Origin: Saccharibacillus soli
Lineage (GTDB): Bacteria > Bacillota > Bacilli > Paenibacillales > Paenibacillaceae
DNA length: 64,000 nt
Assembly (NCBI GenBank): GCA_002189105.1
Contig: NIOB01000001.1
Coordinates: 682,001 to 746,000, forward strand
Direction: 5' to 3'
The notes under the pieces are model-generated. The model saw only the letters and a program-made list of their open reading frames with translations. It made no database searches and was not told where the DNA came from. The first letter of the stretch is position 1. The number at the start of each line of letters is the position of its first letter. Positions 51,407-60,270 of this stretch are shown in pieces. The translations under genes were made by a program, and so were the position numbers.

Positions 51407-51855
51407 GCGAACGTCTAAGCCGCATGGATCGGCATCCGAGTACCAAAAAAAAGCGCCGCAAGCGCCAAACGTTTAAGCAGGAATGGCAGGAGAACCAGCG
51501 CCGACTGTCAGATACGACGGTGCTGCGGTTATCTGTACCCGAGAATCGCAGTGTACTGCCTGAGTCCCAGGCTTCCACGCTGTCTTCTTCGCCAGCCGCT
51601 TCAATTCCGTCACCGGTTCAGGCAGAGATCGCTATGGAACCGCGTTTGAGAGGAACTGCTGCGACAGAACCCGTGTCGGTACAGACGGAAGAGGAAGTGG
51701 AAGAACTGCCGCCGCGCAGCGTACTGTATCCATCAGGGCAGATTCGGTGGACCAAATGGTTCTACGAAACGTTGATCCTGCTGTTCTTAATACTGCTCGG
51801 GACGCTCCTGTGGTGGGGGACCCAGGCAACGGGAGTGAGATGGCCATGGCAATAA
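51403..51855 (+). CDS. Single-span membrane protein with basic disordered N-terminus
   Basis: The product has 150 residues from ATG 51403, whose ATGA overlaps the preceding TGA. The first 45 residues are very basic (KKKRRKRQTFKQEWQENQRR), the middle is Ser/Pro/Glu-rich and probably disordered, and one hydrophobic segment (about 122-140) ends the protein. This arrangement would put the basic tail in the cytoplasm. It occupies the position of Bacillus ypbE, but no LysM domain is visible. It overlaps the phosphoesterase gene. Function unknown. Confidence 0.7.
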   Translation: MSERLSRMDRHPSTKKKRRKRQTFKQEWQENQRRLSDTTVLRLSVPENRSVLPESQASTLSSSPAASIPSPVQAEIAMEPRLRGTAATEPVSVQTEEEVEELPPRSVLYPSGQIRWTKWFYETLILLFLILLGTLLWWGTQATGVRWPWQ

Positions 51856-52688
51856 AGTTAGGTTGGAAACAGGCGCTCGCCGCTGCGGCGGGCGTCGCCG
51901 CAGGGGTAGGCGTACATATGGTGAAGGAAGCGATGGCTTTTCGCATAGAGCACGAAGATGTGCATATTCCGGGATTGCCACCTGAGTTCGATGGTTACCG
52001 CGTCTACTTCATTGCGGATATTCATCGTCGGGCACTGCCTGAGGCTGAAGTCGCCTCTCTGCTTGGCAAGGTAGATCTGGTCTGGATCGCCGGTGATCTG
52101 ACCGATCGCGGAGTTCCGGAAGAACGCACCCGGGCGAATATGCGCATGCTGCGCAAGCTTGGACCCGCTTACGCGGTCTATGGAAACCATGATTATGAGG
52201 CGTATATGCCCAATATGGAAAAACTGGATCGTCTGCTGGAGGAATGTGGAGTAAAGCCATTGGGCAGCAAAAATGTGCCGCTTCATCGCAATGGCAGCAC
52301 CATTTGGTTGGCAGGGATCGATGATCTGGGGCCGGCGGGGATGTGGCGGGGGGACCCGCGCATCCGCCGTGAGGACTGTGTGCTGGTACTGATGCACGAT
52401 CCCAAATGGGTGGTTGCGCTGCGTCGGATTTCGGCGAACTATGCTTTTGCCGGACATACGCATGGCGGTCAGATCAGCCTGCCGCTGCTTGGTCCGGCGG
52501 CTTCCAAGCCTTTTTACAAGACTTACCTCGATGGTACGCATTTCATCGATTCCGAAGACGGAGGAATGACCGGACTGCGGATTACACGCGGGATTGGAAC
52601 CAGTCATTTTCCACTGCGGCTGGGTTCGCCGGCTGAGACTCATCTGCTGACGCTGCGAAGTGCGCCCAAGCTGGAACAAAATCGTTAG
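51846..52688 (+). CDS. Membrane-anchored metallophosphoesterase (YpbG/YkuE-like)
   Basis: The product has 280 residues from ATG 51846; ATG 51840 is an alternative closer to GGGAG. A hydrophobic N-terminal segment (about 8-25) anchors it, with the catalytic domain outside or at the membrane. The calcineurin-like motifs are all present: FIADIHRR, IAGDLTDRG, VYGNHDYEAY, LVLMHDP and FAGHTHGGQISLP. The YpbG/YkuE group hydrolyses phosphoesters, in some members of lipids, but this substrate is unknown. It overlaps the upstream small membrane gene and forms an operon with the CPBP protease. Confidence 0.9.
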   Translation: MAIKLGWKQALAAAAGVAAGVGVHMVKEAMAFRIEHEDVHIPGLPPEFDGYRVYFIADIHRRALPEAEVASLLGKVDLVWIAGDLTDRGVPEERTRANMRMLRKLGPAYAVYGNHDYEAYMPNMEKLDRLLEECGVKPLGSKNVPLHRNGSTIWLAGIDDLGPAGMWRGDPRIRREDCVLVLMHDPKWVVALRRISANYAFAGHTHGGQISLPLLGPAASKPFYKTYLDGTHFIDSEDGGMTGLRITRGIGTSHFPLRLGSPAETHLLTLRSAPKLEQNR

Positions 52689-52759
52689 ACGATTTTTGGC
52701 TTTTGCAAAGGCAGAAAGAGTTGGCGATTCACGCTGGGTTCCTGTCATCGCTTCCCAAA

Positions 52760-52793
52760 CGAAAGAGCCGCCCCAACCGGGACGGCTCTTTCG
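52760..52793. terminator. Bidirectional terminator between convergent genes
   Basis: CGAAAGAGCCGCCCC and GGGACGGCTCTTTCG form a near-perfect hairpin between the phosphoesterase and the deacetylase genes. Confidence 0.88.
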
Positions 52794-52817
52794 TGTATGT
52801 TTCGCTTTTGACAGGTA

Positions 52818-53801
52818 TTAAGGCTGTTTAGTCGTATCGATACTGCGCGGATCAACGAAGCTGTAGCCTTTGGCTTCCAGCTTGGTCAGCAGATCGTCGA
52901 GGGCTTCGACAGTCCAAGGCAGTTCGTGCATCAGAATGTTGCTGCCGGAGTGAAGCTGGTCGAATACATTGTCTACGACTGCTTTGGGATCATTTTGATT
53001 CACCCAGTCCAGGGAGCCAACCGACCAGGTCATGTAGAGCAGGCCGTTTTCTTTGGCAATCTGGTGCGCATAATCATTGCCTGCTGCATTGGGTGGACGG
53101 AAGAACTTCGGCGTCTCGCCGATCGTCTTCTCAACAATCTTCTGAACGTCTTCGATCTGCTGCTTGATCTTTTCGTTGCTCTGTTTGTTCAGATAGATAT
53201 GATCGTAACTATGATTGCCGACGATGCCGCCGCGCTCTTGAATCAACTTCAGCAGTTCGGGATGTTCCTTTACCCGGTAGCCGTTGACAAAGAAGATGGC
53301 TTTGGCATTATGTTTGTCCAGCGTATCGAACAGTCCGTTAATCATCTTGGCTTCCTTGGGTCCATCGTCGAACGTAAGCAGGACGACCTTCTTGGGCGCG
53401 GTGCTGCCTTCATTCGGCACGATGTCGTAGTTGCCGTTCATATGGTACTCGACCGGAACCTGAGCGGTGGCTGCGGCTTGGTCTTTGCCTGCCGCTTGAT
53501 CTTTGTCAGCTGCATCGGTTGTCCCTGCCGCTTCACCCTGCTCCGTCCCTGCGGCTTTGTCCGCATCTGGTGCCGCCGCCTGATCTTCTTCAGCCTGTGT
53601 GGGTTCCTGCCCGGCTTCAGGCTGCTGTTCCTCGGTGTCCGTACCACTTTGGGGACTGCTGGAATCCGGTTTGGCATCCGCCGCCGGCGTTTTTGCCGCC
53701 GTTTGCCCGGTGTCCGGTGTTTTTGCCGTTTCGGCTTCGTTCCCGCAGGCGCCCAGCACAAGAGCTGCCGCCAGCCAGAACATGGCCGTCTTTTTCCACA
53801 T
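52818..53801 (-). CDS. Polysaccharide deacetylase-family lipoprotein
   Basis: The product has 327 residues with a lipobox LVLGAC (Cys19), so it is anchored outside. Residues about 20-115 are low-complexity Ala/Asp/Glu/Gln/Thr, a flexible tether. The NodB domain (about 135-325) has the metal and catalytic motifs LLTFDDGPKEA, GNHSYDH and FRPPNAAGND, then SVGSLDW and NILMHELP. It probably removes acetyl groups from peptidoglycan or another surface glycan. The RPP motif has Asn where many homologues have Tyr or Phe. The ribosome binding site is weak. Confidence 0.9.
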   Translation of the reverse strand: MWKKTAMFWLAAALVLGACGNEAETAKTPDTGQTAAKTPAADAKPDSSSPQSGTDTEEQQPEAGQEPTQAEEDQAAAPDADKAAGTEQGEAAGTTDAADKDQAAGKDQAAATAQVPVEYHMNGNYDIVPNEGSTAPKKVVLLTFDDGPKEAKMINGLFDTLDKHNAKAIFFVNGYRVKEHPELLKLIQERGGIVGNHSYDHIYLNKQSNEKIKQQIEDVQKIVEKTIGETPKFFRPPNAAGNDYAHQIAKENGLLYMTWSVGSLDWVNQNDPKAVVDNVFDQLHSGSNILMHELPWTVEALDDLLTKLEAKGYSFVDPRSIDTTKQP

Positions 53802-54107
53802 CGATTATCCATCTCGCTTTCTGTCTTGTTGTTCATGATTATGTGCCGCATAAATGGTGATGAAATGACTTGAACTCCTGCTTGAACTTCTTATGTAGCG
53901 CTTCAAAGTTTAGCACAATTTACCTTGCATTTGCAGCACATAACGGGATTGTAACCTTTTCATAACATCCTGAAACCTTTCATACCATCGAATCTGGACG
54001 TGCATTTGCGGAAAAGAAGTGATAACATAAATATGTGGTTATATAATATAAAACACACCACTTAGGATGACCTTTCCAAAAAACGACTCCAAAAGGAGGG
54101 TCCTGTC
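53802..54107. other. Divergent promoter region between the deacetylase and mecA
   Basis: No gene is supported. TATAAT occurs at 54042-54047 (plus strand) without a clear -35 box. On the minus strand TGCTAAACT near 53907-53916 is a weak extended -10 candidate for the deacetylase gene. The region is A+T-rich. Confidence 0.4.
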
Positions 54108-54719
54108 GTGAAAATTGAACGATTAAGTCAGGATAAAATTCGTATCTTCCTCACATCCGATGATCTCAATGAACGAGGCATTCAACGGGAGGATATGTGG
54201 CAGGAAATTCCGAGAGTCCACGATCTGTTTACCGAAATGATGGATCAGGCCTACACCGAACTCGGTTTCGACGCGACTGGCCCTCTTGCCGTCGAAGTAT
54301 TTGCCCTTCCCGCACAGGGGATGGTGGTTGTCGTGACCAAAGGCAAATATGATCCGCTCCATTCGGATACAGGAGACGAAGAAATGCCGGATGAAGTCTA
54401 TGAAATGGAAGTGACCATGGAGGCAAGCGACACCATCGTTTACTCCTTCCACGATATCGAACCGCTGATCGAAGCTGCTCACGTCCTGCGGGATCGGGTG
54501 ACGGACAAGGGTTCGCTTTACCATTATAAAAACGCTTGGTTCCTGCATTTTTCGGTAGAGGATCTTGAGGATTCGCAGCATGATTCCCTGATCGCGGTGC
54601 TTGCCGAGTTTGGCAGCTCATCGCCGGTCACTACCGCCATGCTTCAAGAGTATGGCAAGGTGGTCATGAACGAGCAAGCGGTAGCTCAGATCTGCACGCA
54701 CTTTGAACGCAGAGCATAA
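54108..54719 (+). CDS. mecA: Adaptor protein MecA
   Basis: The product has 203 residues from GTG 54108, preceded by AAAAGGAGGG. It delivers unfolded or regulatory proteins to the ClpC-ClpP protease. The N-terminal part (1-60) starts MKIERLSQDKIRIFLTSDDL and has the typical ERGI-x4-MW pattern; an acidic linker (about 90-110) leads to the C-terminal ClpC-binding domain with FHDIEPLIEAA and LYHYKNAWFL. The position corresponds to ypbH in Bacillus, a MecA paralogue; as an only visible copy it is named mecA. Confidence 0.93.
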   Translation: MKIERLSQDKIRIFLTSDDLNERGIQREDMWQEIPRVHDLFTEMMDQAYTELGFDATGPLAVEVFALPAQGMVVVVTKGKYDPLHSDTGDEEMPDEVYEMEVTMEASDTIVYSFHDIEPLIEAAHVLRDRVTDKGSLYHYKNAWFLHFSVEDLEDSQHDSLIAVLAEFGSSSPVTTAMLQEYGKVVMNEQAVAQICTHFERRA

Positions 54720-54729
54720 ACTCTGCGAG

Positions 54730-54765
54730 AAACGATGCCGTCCCGAGCGTTCGGGGCGGCCGTTT
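54730..54765 (+). terminator. Possible terminator after mecA
   Basis: GCCGTCCCGA and TCGGGGCGGC form a stable hairpin flanked by AAACG/CGTTT; the T tract is interrupted. Confidence 0.55.
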
Positions 54766-54829
54766 CCGTTTCATCCATGAAGGCAACCATCCAACATTAC
54801 GCTGCAAACCGGCGGGAAGGGGGGGCGCT

Positions 54830-55579
54830 TTGCTCGCTTTAACGGTTCTGGTCGCGGCGATTACGCCTGGCGTAGCGCTGCTGTTCTATTTTTATCTCAA
54901 AGATAAATATGACGCCGAACCTCTACATATGGTGGTTCGGATGTTCCTGCTTGGGGTTCTGGTCGTATTTCCCATCATGATCGTCCAGCAGGGGTTGGTC
55001 CGGGGGCTGGGGGAGAATCCCTATATGTTTGCCTTTGGCATCTCGTCCGGGGTGGAAGAGGCGTTTAAGTGGTTTGTCCTTTATCACTTCATCTATCACC
55101 ATACGGAATTCGACGAGCCTTACGATGGCATCTTGTATGCGGTTGCGGTCTCTCTCGGTTTTGCGACCCTGGAGAACATCATTTACGCGTTTACGTTAAA
55201 AGCTTCCTTTGCTTCCATGCTGCTTCGCGGTCTGCTGCCGGTATCGGGTCATGCCATGTTCGGAGTCGTGATGGGCTATTACATGGGACGCGCCAAGTTC
55301 GTATCACAGGTCTCTCAGCGAAAAAAGTTTCTGGTGCTGTCGCTGGTCATGCCGCTGCTCTGGCACGGCATCTATGATGTTATTCTCAACACTTCAGGGC
55401 ATTACTGGCTCTGGTACATCGTGCCGTTTATGGTCTTGATGTGGTATGGCGGGATGGATAAGGTTGTGAAGGCGAATAACCGCTCTCCTTTCCGGTTTTT
55501 GAAAAAGGAAGAATCAATGGGGCGGGTTCGCAGCGAATCGACCGCAGCTCCTTTATCTTCGGATAAAAAGGAAGCCTGA
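54830..55579 (+). CDS. prsW: Intramembrane protease PrsW
   Basis: The product has 249 residues from TTG 54830, preceded by GGAAGGGGGG. Eight or so hydrophobic segments carry the PrsW motifs: YDAEPLHMVVRMF, SSGVEEAFKWFVLYHF with the Glu pair, FATLENIIYAF and PVSGHAMFGVVMGYYMG. PrsW makes the first cut in anti-sigma factors such as RsiW in Bacillus. The charged tail of about 40 residues is variable. In Bacillus sleB and ypeB follow; here the PilZ gene is next. Confidence 0.92.
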   Translation: MLALTVLVAAITPGVALLFYFYLKDKYDAEPLHMVVRMFLLGVLVVFPIMIVQQGLVRGLGENPYMFAFGISSGVEEAFKWFVLYHFIYHHTEFDEPYDGILYAVAVSLGFATLENIIYAFTLKASFASMLLRGLLPVSGHAMFGVVMGYYMGRAKFVSQVSQRKKFLVLSLVMPLLWHGIYDVILNTSGHYWLWYIVPFMVLMWYGGMDKVVKANNRSPFRFLKKEESMGRVRSESTAAPLSSDKKEA

Positions 55580-55772
55580 AGGTAATCCCAATTTCATACG
55601 TTCTAAATGAAGGAAGCCGAGGATGACTTTTGTCCCACGCTTCCTTATTCGTTTTTTGGGTGATTTGGCTCACAAGGTGATTTTCCCGTGGTATACTGAT
55701 GAGGCTGGCGGAAGCGATTACGAGCAGCCGTACAGTAGTTAAAGTGCAGAACAAAGGCGGGCGATCAAAAAG

Positions 55773-56414
55773 ATGTATCCAAAAACCAACGACATGCTGT
55801 TTATGCAGCCCGTATCCATGGAAGCCAAGCCGGAAAATGAGCACCGTTCCCGTATTTCGGAAATCGAAGAGAACTCGCTCCTCATCGAACTTCCGATTCG
55901 TGCAGGTCGGATGAGCCGGATGCGTCTCGGCGAAGAACTTTCGGTTTACCATGTGACGGAAGATGGAGTGAAATATTATTTTACGTCCCATGTACTGGGC
56001 TATCAGGACGATGCGATCCCACTTATGCGAATCAGCAAGCCGCTCCCGGAAGACATCTCCAAAGTCCAGCGGCGGCATTACCTCAGGGTTCCTGCCCAGG
56101 TGGAGATCGCGGTAAAGTCACCTGAATTCCACTTCACGGCCGTAACCTCCGACCTAAGCGGCGGCGGATTATCGTTTACTACCGGAGCCAGTCACCATGT
56201 CCAAGAACAGATGCAGGTGAATGGATGGATTCTGCTGGCCTATAAGAGCGGAAGCATCGATCATGTACCGTTTAGCGGCGAAGTGATCCGGGTCAAAGAA
56301 CCGGGAACCGGCCGCAATACAATTAGTGTGCAATTTACGGGAATCGTGGACACGGAACGCCAGAAGGTGATTCGATACTGCTTTGAGCGCCAACTGGATT
56401 TCCGCAATCGATAG
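55773..56414 (+). CDS. PilZ-domain protein with flagellar-brake N-terminal domain (YpfA/YcgR-like)
   Basis: The product has 213 residues from ATG 55773; the ribosome binding site AAGGCGGGC is modest. The N-terminal beta domain (about 10-95) resembles the YcgR-type flagellar brake domain. The PilZ domain (about 100-205) has the c-di-GMP motifs RRHYLRVP and DLSGGGLSF. It should slow flagellar motors when c-di-GMP is high, like YpfA (DgrA) in Bacillus. Its place before cmk is conserved. Confidence 0.9.
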   Translation: MYPKTNDMLFMQPVSMEAKPENEHRSRISEIEENSLLIELPIRAGRMSRMRLGEELSVYHVTEDGVKYYFTSHVLGYQDDAIPLMRISKPLPEDISKVQRRHYLRVPAQVEIAVKSPEFHFTAVTSDLSGGGLSFTTGASHHVQEQMQVNGWILLAYKSGSIDHVPFSGEVIRVKEPGTGRNTISVQFTGIVDTERQKVIRYCFERQLDFRNR

Positions 56415-56478
56415 AGCAAGCATGGGGGAGGCCCTGGGCACTTCGCCATGTTTTCTTTTTTGTTCCTTTGTGGACGTT

Positions 56479-56507
56479 TTGCAAATTGGCTTTTCTTATG
56501 CTATAAT
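56479..56507 (+). promoter_or_regulatory. Strong sigma-A promoter of cmk-rpsA
   Basis: TTGCAA, a 17-base spacer and a perfect TATAAT. Transcription should start near 56514, directly before a small hairpin. Confidence 0.85.
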
Positions 56508-56516
56508 TTTATTGTC

Positions 56517-56537
56517 GCAGGCCAAGCCTGCTTTTTT
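56517..56537 (+). terminator. Hairpin plus T run at the start of the cmk transcript
   Basis: GCAGGC (56517-56522), CAA loop, GCCTGC (56526-56531) and six T. It lies within the first 25 bases of the predicted transcript, so it may be a 5' protective hairpin or attenuator more than a terminator of the upstream gene. Confidence 0.6.
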
Positions 56538-56589
56538 ATTGATTGAGAAGCTTATCTATGGATAGGCGGCTTTGAGGAGGAATGGCCCT

Positions 56590-57294
56590 TTGTCCAGTTC
56601 TAACGGGGAACGGGAGTTCAGAATCAACATCGCAATCGACGGACCTGCTGGCGCAGGCAAGAGCACGGTTGCTCGCAAAGTTGCAGCCAAGCTGTCCTAC
56701 GTTTACGTGGACACGGGCGCAATGTACCGCGCAGCAACATGGGACATGTTGCAGCAGGGCATTGAAGCAGATGACGAGGCTGCGGTCTTGAGACGACTGG
56801 AAGACATCGACATCGAATTGGTGCCGGGTGAAGAAGGTCAGCGAGTGCGGCTGTCGGGAACCGATGTGACGGACGAGATTCGTTCACTGACGGTGAATCG
56901 AACCGTATCTCGATATGCACAGATCGAGGGTCTGCGTGCGAAGTTATCTGGCGCACAACGACAGATGGCTCTGCGCAAGGGCGTTGTGATGGATGGACGA
57001 GACATTGGAACCACTGTCCTTCCGGACGCGGAAGTCAAGATTTTCATGACGGCTACCGTGGAAGAACGGGCACGTCGAAGATTTCGTGAACTGCCTGCAT
57101 CCGGCGAAGTCATTACGCTGGAACAGTTGGAACGCGAGATTGAACAGCGTGACGAACTTGATCGCAATCGTGAAGTGTCACCGCTGGTTTGTGCGGAGGA
57201 TGCGACGGTGCTCGATACGACCGATATGACCATCGACGAGGTGGCGGACGCAATCGTGCTCCGGGCAGAACGTGAGCTTTCCCTAGCGAAGTAA
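56590..57294 (+). CDS. cmk: Cytidylate kinase
   Basis: The product has 234 residues from TTG 56590, nine bases after GAGGAGG; TTG 56572 would overlap that site. It phosphorylates CMP and dCMP. The P-loop is IDGPAGAGKSTVARKV, the CMP-binding part has YVDTGAMYRA, then VVMDGRDIGTTVLPDA and the lid RARRRFRELPA. It is followed 84 bases later by rpsA as in Bacillus (ypfD). A 1-acylglycerol-phosphate acyltransferase gene often found between them in Paenibacillus is absent. Confidence 0.95.
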   Translation: MSSSNGEREFRINIAIDGPAGAGKSTVARKVAAKLSYVYVDTGAMYRAATWDMLQQGIEADDEAAVLRRLEDIDIELVPGEEGQRVRLSGTDVTDEIRSLTVNRTVSRYAQIEGLRAKLSGAQRQMALRKGVVMDGRDIGTTVLPDAEVKIFMTATVEERARRRFRELPASGEVITLEQLEREIEQRDELDRNREVSPLVCAEDATVLDTTDMTIDEVADAIVLRAERELSLAK

Positions 57295-57378
57295 GCGCAA
57301 GCCGAAGAAGCAAGTGTTTTGAACCCTGCGCACAGCGGGTTTAAATATGAGGGTTTTGAATCGAGGAGGGTATCGAAC

Positions 57379-58665
57379 ATGTCGGAAGAGACAAGAAATG
57401 AAGAAGTGGTAAACCAAGAAGTGAATGAAGAAACAGCAACACAAGATCAACTGGAGCAAGTTGTCAGCGTAAGCAAAGGCAGCACCGTTACCGGTACGAT
57501 CGTAAAATTGGACGATGACCAAGCGTATGTGAGCATTGGTTATAAATACGACGGCGTAATCTCGACGCGCGAGCTGGAAGAAGGCGCTAAAGTGGGCGAC
57601 GAAGTCGTAGCCAAAGTTGTCAGCCTGAACGACAACAAAGAGCAAATGGTTCTGTCCAAACGCGAAATCCTCGGTGCGAAAGCATGGGAAGAGCTGGAAG
57701 AAAAGTTTGCAAGCAAAGAAATCTTTGAAGTTACCATCACGGACGTTGTTAAAGGCGGTATCGTGACGGACGTAGGCGTACGTGCCTTCATCCCGGCTTC
57801 GATGGTTGAGCGTCATTTCGTTGAAGACTTCAGCGATTACAAAGGCCGCACCATTCGTGTTCGCGTCAAAGAACTGGACCGCGAAAACAACAAAGTGATC
57901 CTGTCCGCTAAGGACGTTCTTGAAGAAGAATTTGAAGCCAACAAGCAAAAAGTAATGGCTGAACTTCAAGAGGGCCAAGTGATCGAAGGTAAAGTTCAAC
58001 GCCTGACCCAATTCGGCGCATTTGTCGATGTAGGCGGCGTAGACGGCCTGGTTCACGTTTCCGAAATGGCTTGGCATCATGTGGACAAACCATCCGATGC
58101 TGTATCCGAAGGCGAAACGGTCAAGGTTAAAGTCCTGAAAGTTGATCCGGAAAAAGGCAAAATCAGCCTGAGCATCAAGGCCGCAACTCCAGGTCCTTGG
58201 GAAACGGCTTCCGAGAAATTCAACCAAGGCGACATCATCAGCGGCGAAGTTAAACGTCTTGTGCCATTCGGCGCATTCGTTGAAATCGCTCCAGGTGTAG
58301 AAGGTCTGGTTCACATCTCGCAAATCTCGCACAAGCACATCGGAACTCCACAAGAAGTTCTGCAAGAAGGACAAACCGTTCAAGTGAAAGTTCTGGACGT
58401 GAACCCTTCGGAAAAACGCATTAGCCTGAGCATCAAGGAAACAGAAGAAGCTCCTGCGGGCGAAGCACGTGCGGAAAGACCAGAAAGAACAGAGCGTCCG
58501 GAAAGATCCGACCGTCCTTCCAAGGGCAACCGTGACAAAGGACCTCGCGTTGAGAAAATCGACAACCCGAACGTTTCCCTGAGCAATCAGAGCATGAACG
58601 TTTCCCTGGGCGAGCGTTTCGATCTGGCAGCACTGAAAGAAAAGCTGGGCCAATCCGAGGAATAA
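57379..58665 (+). CDS. rpsA: Ribosomal protein S1 homologue (four S1 domains, YpfD-like)
   Basis: The product has 428 residues from ATG 57379 (GAGGAGGG upstream). Four OB-fold S1 domains can be read: GSTVTGTIVKLDDDQAYVSI, the EIFEVTITDVVKGGIVTDVG unit, GQVIEGKVQRLTQFGAFVDV and GDIISGEVKRLVPFGAFVEI. This is the low-G+C Gram-positive form, shorter than the six-domain enteric S1. A region of about 40 residues rich in Arg, Glu and Pro separates the last domain from a conserved C-terminus (SLGERFDLAALKEKL). It binds mRNA and may aid translation initiation. Confidence 0.93.
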   Translation: MSEETRNEEVVNQEVNEETATQDQLEQVVSVSKGSTVTGTIVKLDDDQAYVSIGYKYDGVISTRELEEGAKVGDEVVAKVVSLNDNKEQMVLSKREILGAKAWEELEEKFASKEIFEVTITDVVKGGIVTDVGVRAFIPASMVERHFVEDFSDYKGRTIRVRVKELDRENNKVILSAKDVLEEEFEANKQKVMAELQEGQVIEGKVQRLTQFGAFVDVGGVDGLVHVSEMAWHHVDKPSDAVSEGETVKVKVLKVDPEKGKISLSIKAATPGPWETASEKFNQGDIISGEVKRLVPFGAFVEIAPGVEGLVHISQISHKHIGTPQEVLQEGQTVQVKVLDVNPSEKRISLSIKETEEAPAGEARAERPERTERPERSDRPSKGNRDKGPRVEKIDNPNVSLSNQSMNVSLGERFDLAALKEKLGQSEE

Positions 58666-58689
58666 GGGAAGCCTTAGTATAGCAACAAG

Positions 58690-58722
58690 CAAACGGCGGA
58701 CCCGCTGCGGGTTCGCCGTTTG
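58690..58722. terminator. Hairpin after rpsA
   Basis: CAAACGGCG-ACCCG and CGGGT-CGCCGTTTG pair almost completely. The T tract is short, so termination may be partial. Confidence 0.65.
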
Positions 58723-58870
58723 TGCCATATGGAGGAAGCTGCCGGGATACCGATGGCGTTTTCTTTGATAAGGCGACGAGAAACGGGGGCCGATCCAAGC
58801 GGAAAGGTTTGGCCGTTTCTTGTCATGTAACGGGAATGATCGGCTGAGGCTGACAGGGAGGAATAATCAA

Positions 58871-60199
58871 ATGGCAAGAGCAGTAGTTGCGATCGTAGGG
58901 AGGCCGAACGTAGGCAAATCGACGATCTTCAATCGGATTATCGGCGATCGGATGTCCATCGTCGAAGACAAGCCGGGTGTGACGCGTGACCGGATCTATG
59001 GTATAGGCGAATGGAACGGCAGATCATTCAGCATTATCGACACAGGCGGAATCGAACTGAATGATGAACAAATTCTAAAATCGATCAAGGCGCAGGCTGA
59101 ATTGGCGATTGAAGAAGCGGACGTCATTGTCATGATGGGTGATGCCAAATCAGGCCTGACTCAATCTGACTCGGAAGTGGCTGAAATGTTGTACCGATCC
59201 AAGAAGCCGATTATCTTGGCCGTTAACAAAGTAGATAACATGAGCCGCATGGATGACACATACGAGTTCTACAATCTGGGATTGGGTGACCCAATCGGCG
59301 TATCGGGTGCACACGGCAGCGGCGTAGGCGATCTGCTGGACGCGATCGTGGAGAATCTTCCGCCAGAAGCCGAAGATGAGCAGTATGAAGACGATGTGAT
59401 TCGTGTTGCCGTGATTGGTCGTCCAAACGTAGGCAAATCGTCGTTGGTTAACGCTCTGCTGGGCGAGCAGCGTGTAATCGTCAGCGATGTGGCGGGTACA
59501 ACCCGCGATGCGATCGACACCGAGTTTGAACGCGATGGGCAGCGTTACGTGCTGATCGACACAGCGGGTATGCGCAAACGCGGCAAGGTGTATGAAAACC
59601 TGGAGAAATACAGTGTGATGCGTGCCATGCGTGCGATTGAACGAGCCGATGTCGTAGCTGTTGTCATCAATGGCGAAGAAGGCATCATCGAACAAGATAA
59701 GCATATTGCGGGTTATGCGCTTGAAGCAGGCAAGGCTTCGGTCTTTGTTGTTAACAAATGGGATGCTGTTGAGAAAGACGACAAAACCATGCACCAATTT
59801 GAGCAGAAGGTTCGAGATCATTTCCTGTTCATGACCTATGCGCCAATCGTGTTCCTGTCGGCATTGACGGGGCAGCGCGTAAACAAACTGCTTCCGGTCG
59901 TGAACCATGCCGCTGAACAACATTCACGCCGTATTCCGACGGGGCTGTTGAACGATGTAATCTCTGATGCGGTAGCGATCAATCCGCCTCCAACCGACAA
60001 GGGACGTCGTATGCGGATTAACTATGCGACACAGGTTGCGGTCAAGCCACCGACCATCGTGGTATTCGTAAACGCGCCAGAGCTGATGCACTTCTCCTAT
60101 GAACGCTACCTGGAAAATAAAATCCGTGCGGCCTTCGACTTTGAAGGAACGCCGATTCGGATCTTTACGAGACGCAAAACCGAGGATAAAGAAAGCTAA
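58871..60199 (+). CDS. der: GTPase Der (EngA), ribosome assembly
   Basis: The product has 442 residues from ATG 58871 (CAGGGAGGAA upstream). Two tandem GTPase domains are visible, each with a P-loop [18 protein letters not shown], a DTGG/DTAG motif and NKVD/NKWD. The KH-like C-terminal domain (about 350-442) ends in RRKTEDKES. It is needed for 50S subunit maturation. plsY follows 71 bases later, as in related genomes. Confidence 0.97.
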   Translation: MARAVVAIVGRPNVGKSTIFNRIIGDRMSIVEDKPGVTRDRIYGIGEWNGRSFSIIDTGGIELNDEQILKSIKAQAELAIEEADVIVMMGDAKSGLTQSDSEVAEMLYRSKKPIILAVNKVDNMSRMDDTYEFYNLGLGDPIGVSGAHGSGVGDLLDAIVENLPPEAEDEQYEDDVIRVAVIGRPNVGKSSLVNALLGEQRVIVSDVAGTTRDAIDTEFERDGQRYVLIDTAGMRKRGKVYENLEKYSVMRAMRAIERADVVAVVINGEEGIIEQDKHIAGYALEAGKASVFVVNKWDAVEKDDKTMHQFEQKVRDHFLFMTYAPIVFLSALTGQRVNKLLPVVNHAAEQHSRRIPTGLLNDVISDAVAINPPPTDKGRRMRINYATQVAVKPPTIVVFVNAPELMHFSYERYLENKIRAAFDFEGTPIRIFTRRKTEDKES

Positions 60200-60270
60200 A
60201 GGAAAGGCGTCTTGGCAGCAGGGTTGAATCGAAGAGAAGACAAGTTCAGCTGCACGAAGGAGAGCGAACC

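Noticed and set aside
57283-58728. 481-codon minus-strand frame opposite rpsA
   Set aside because: Codon-bias shadow of the S1 gene; sequence is Phe/Ala-rich without any recognisable domain.
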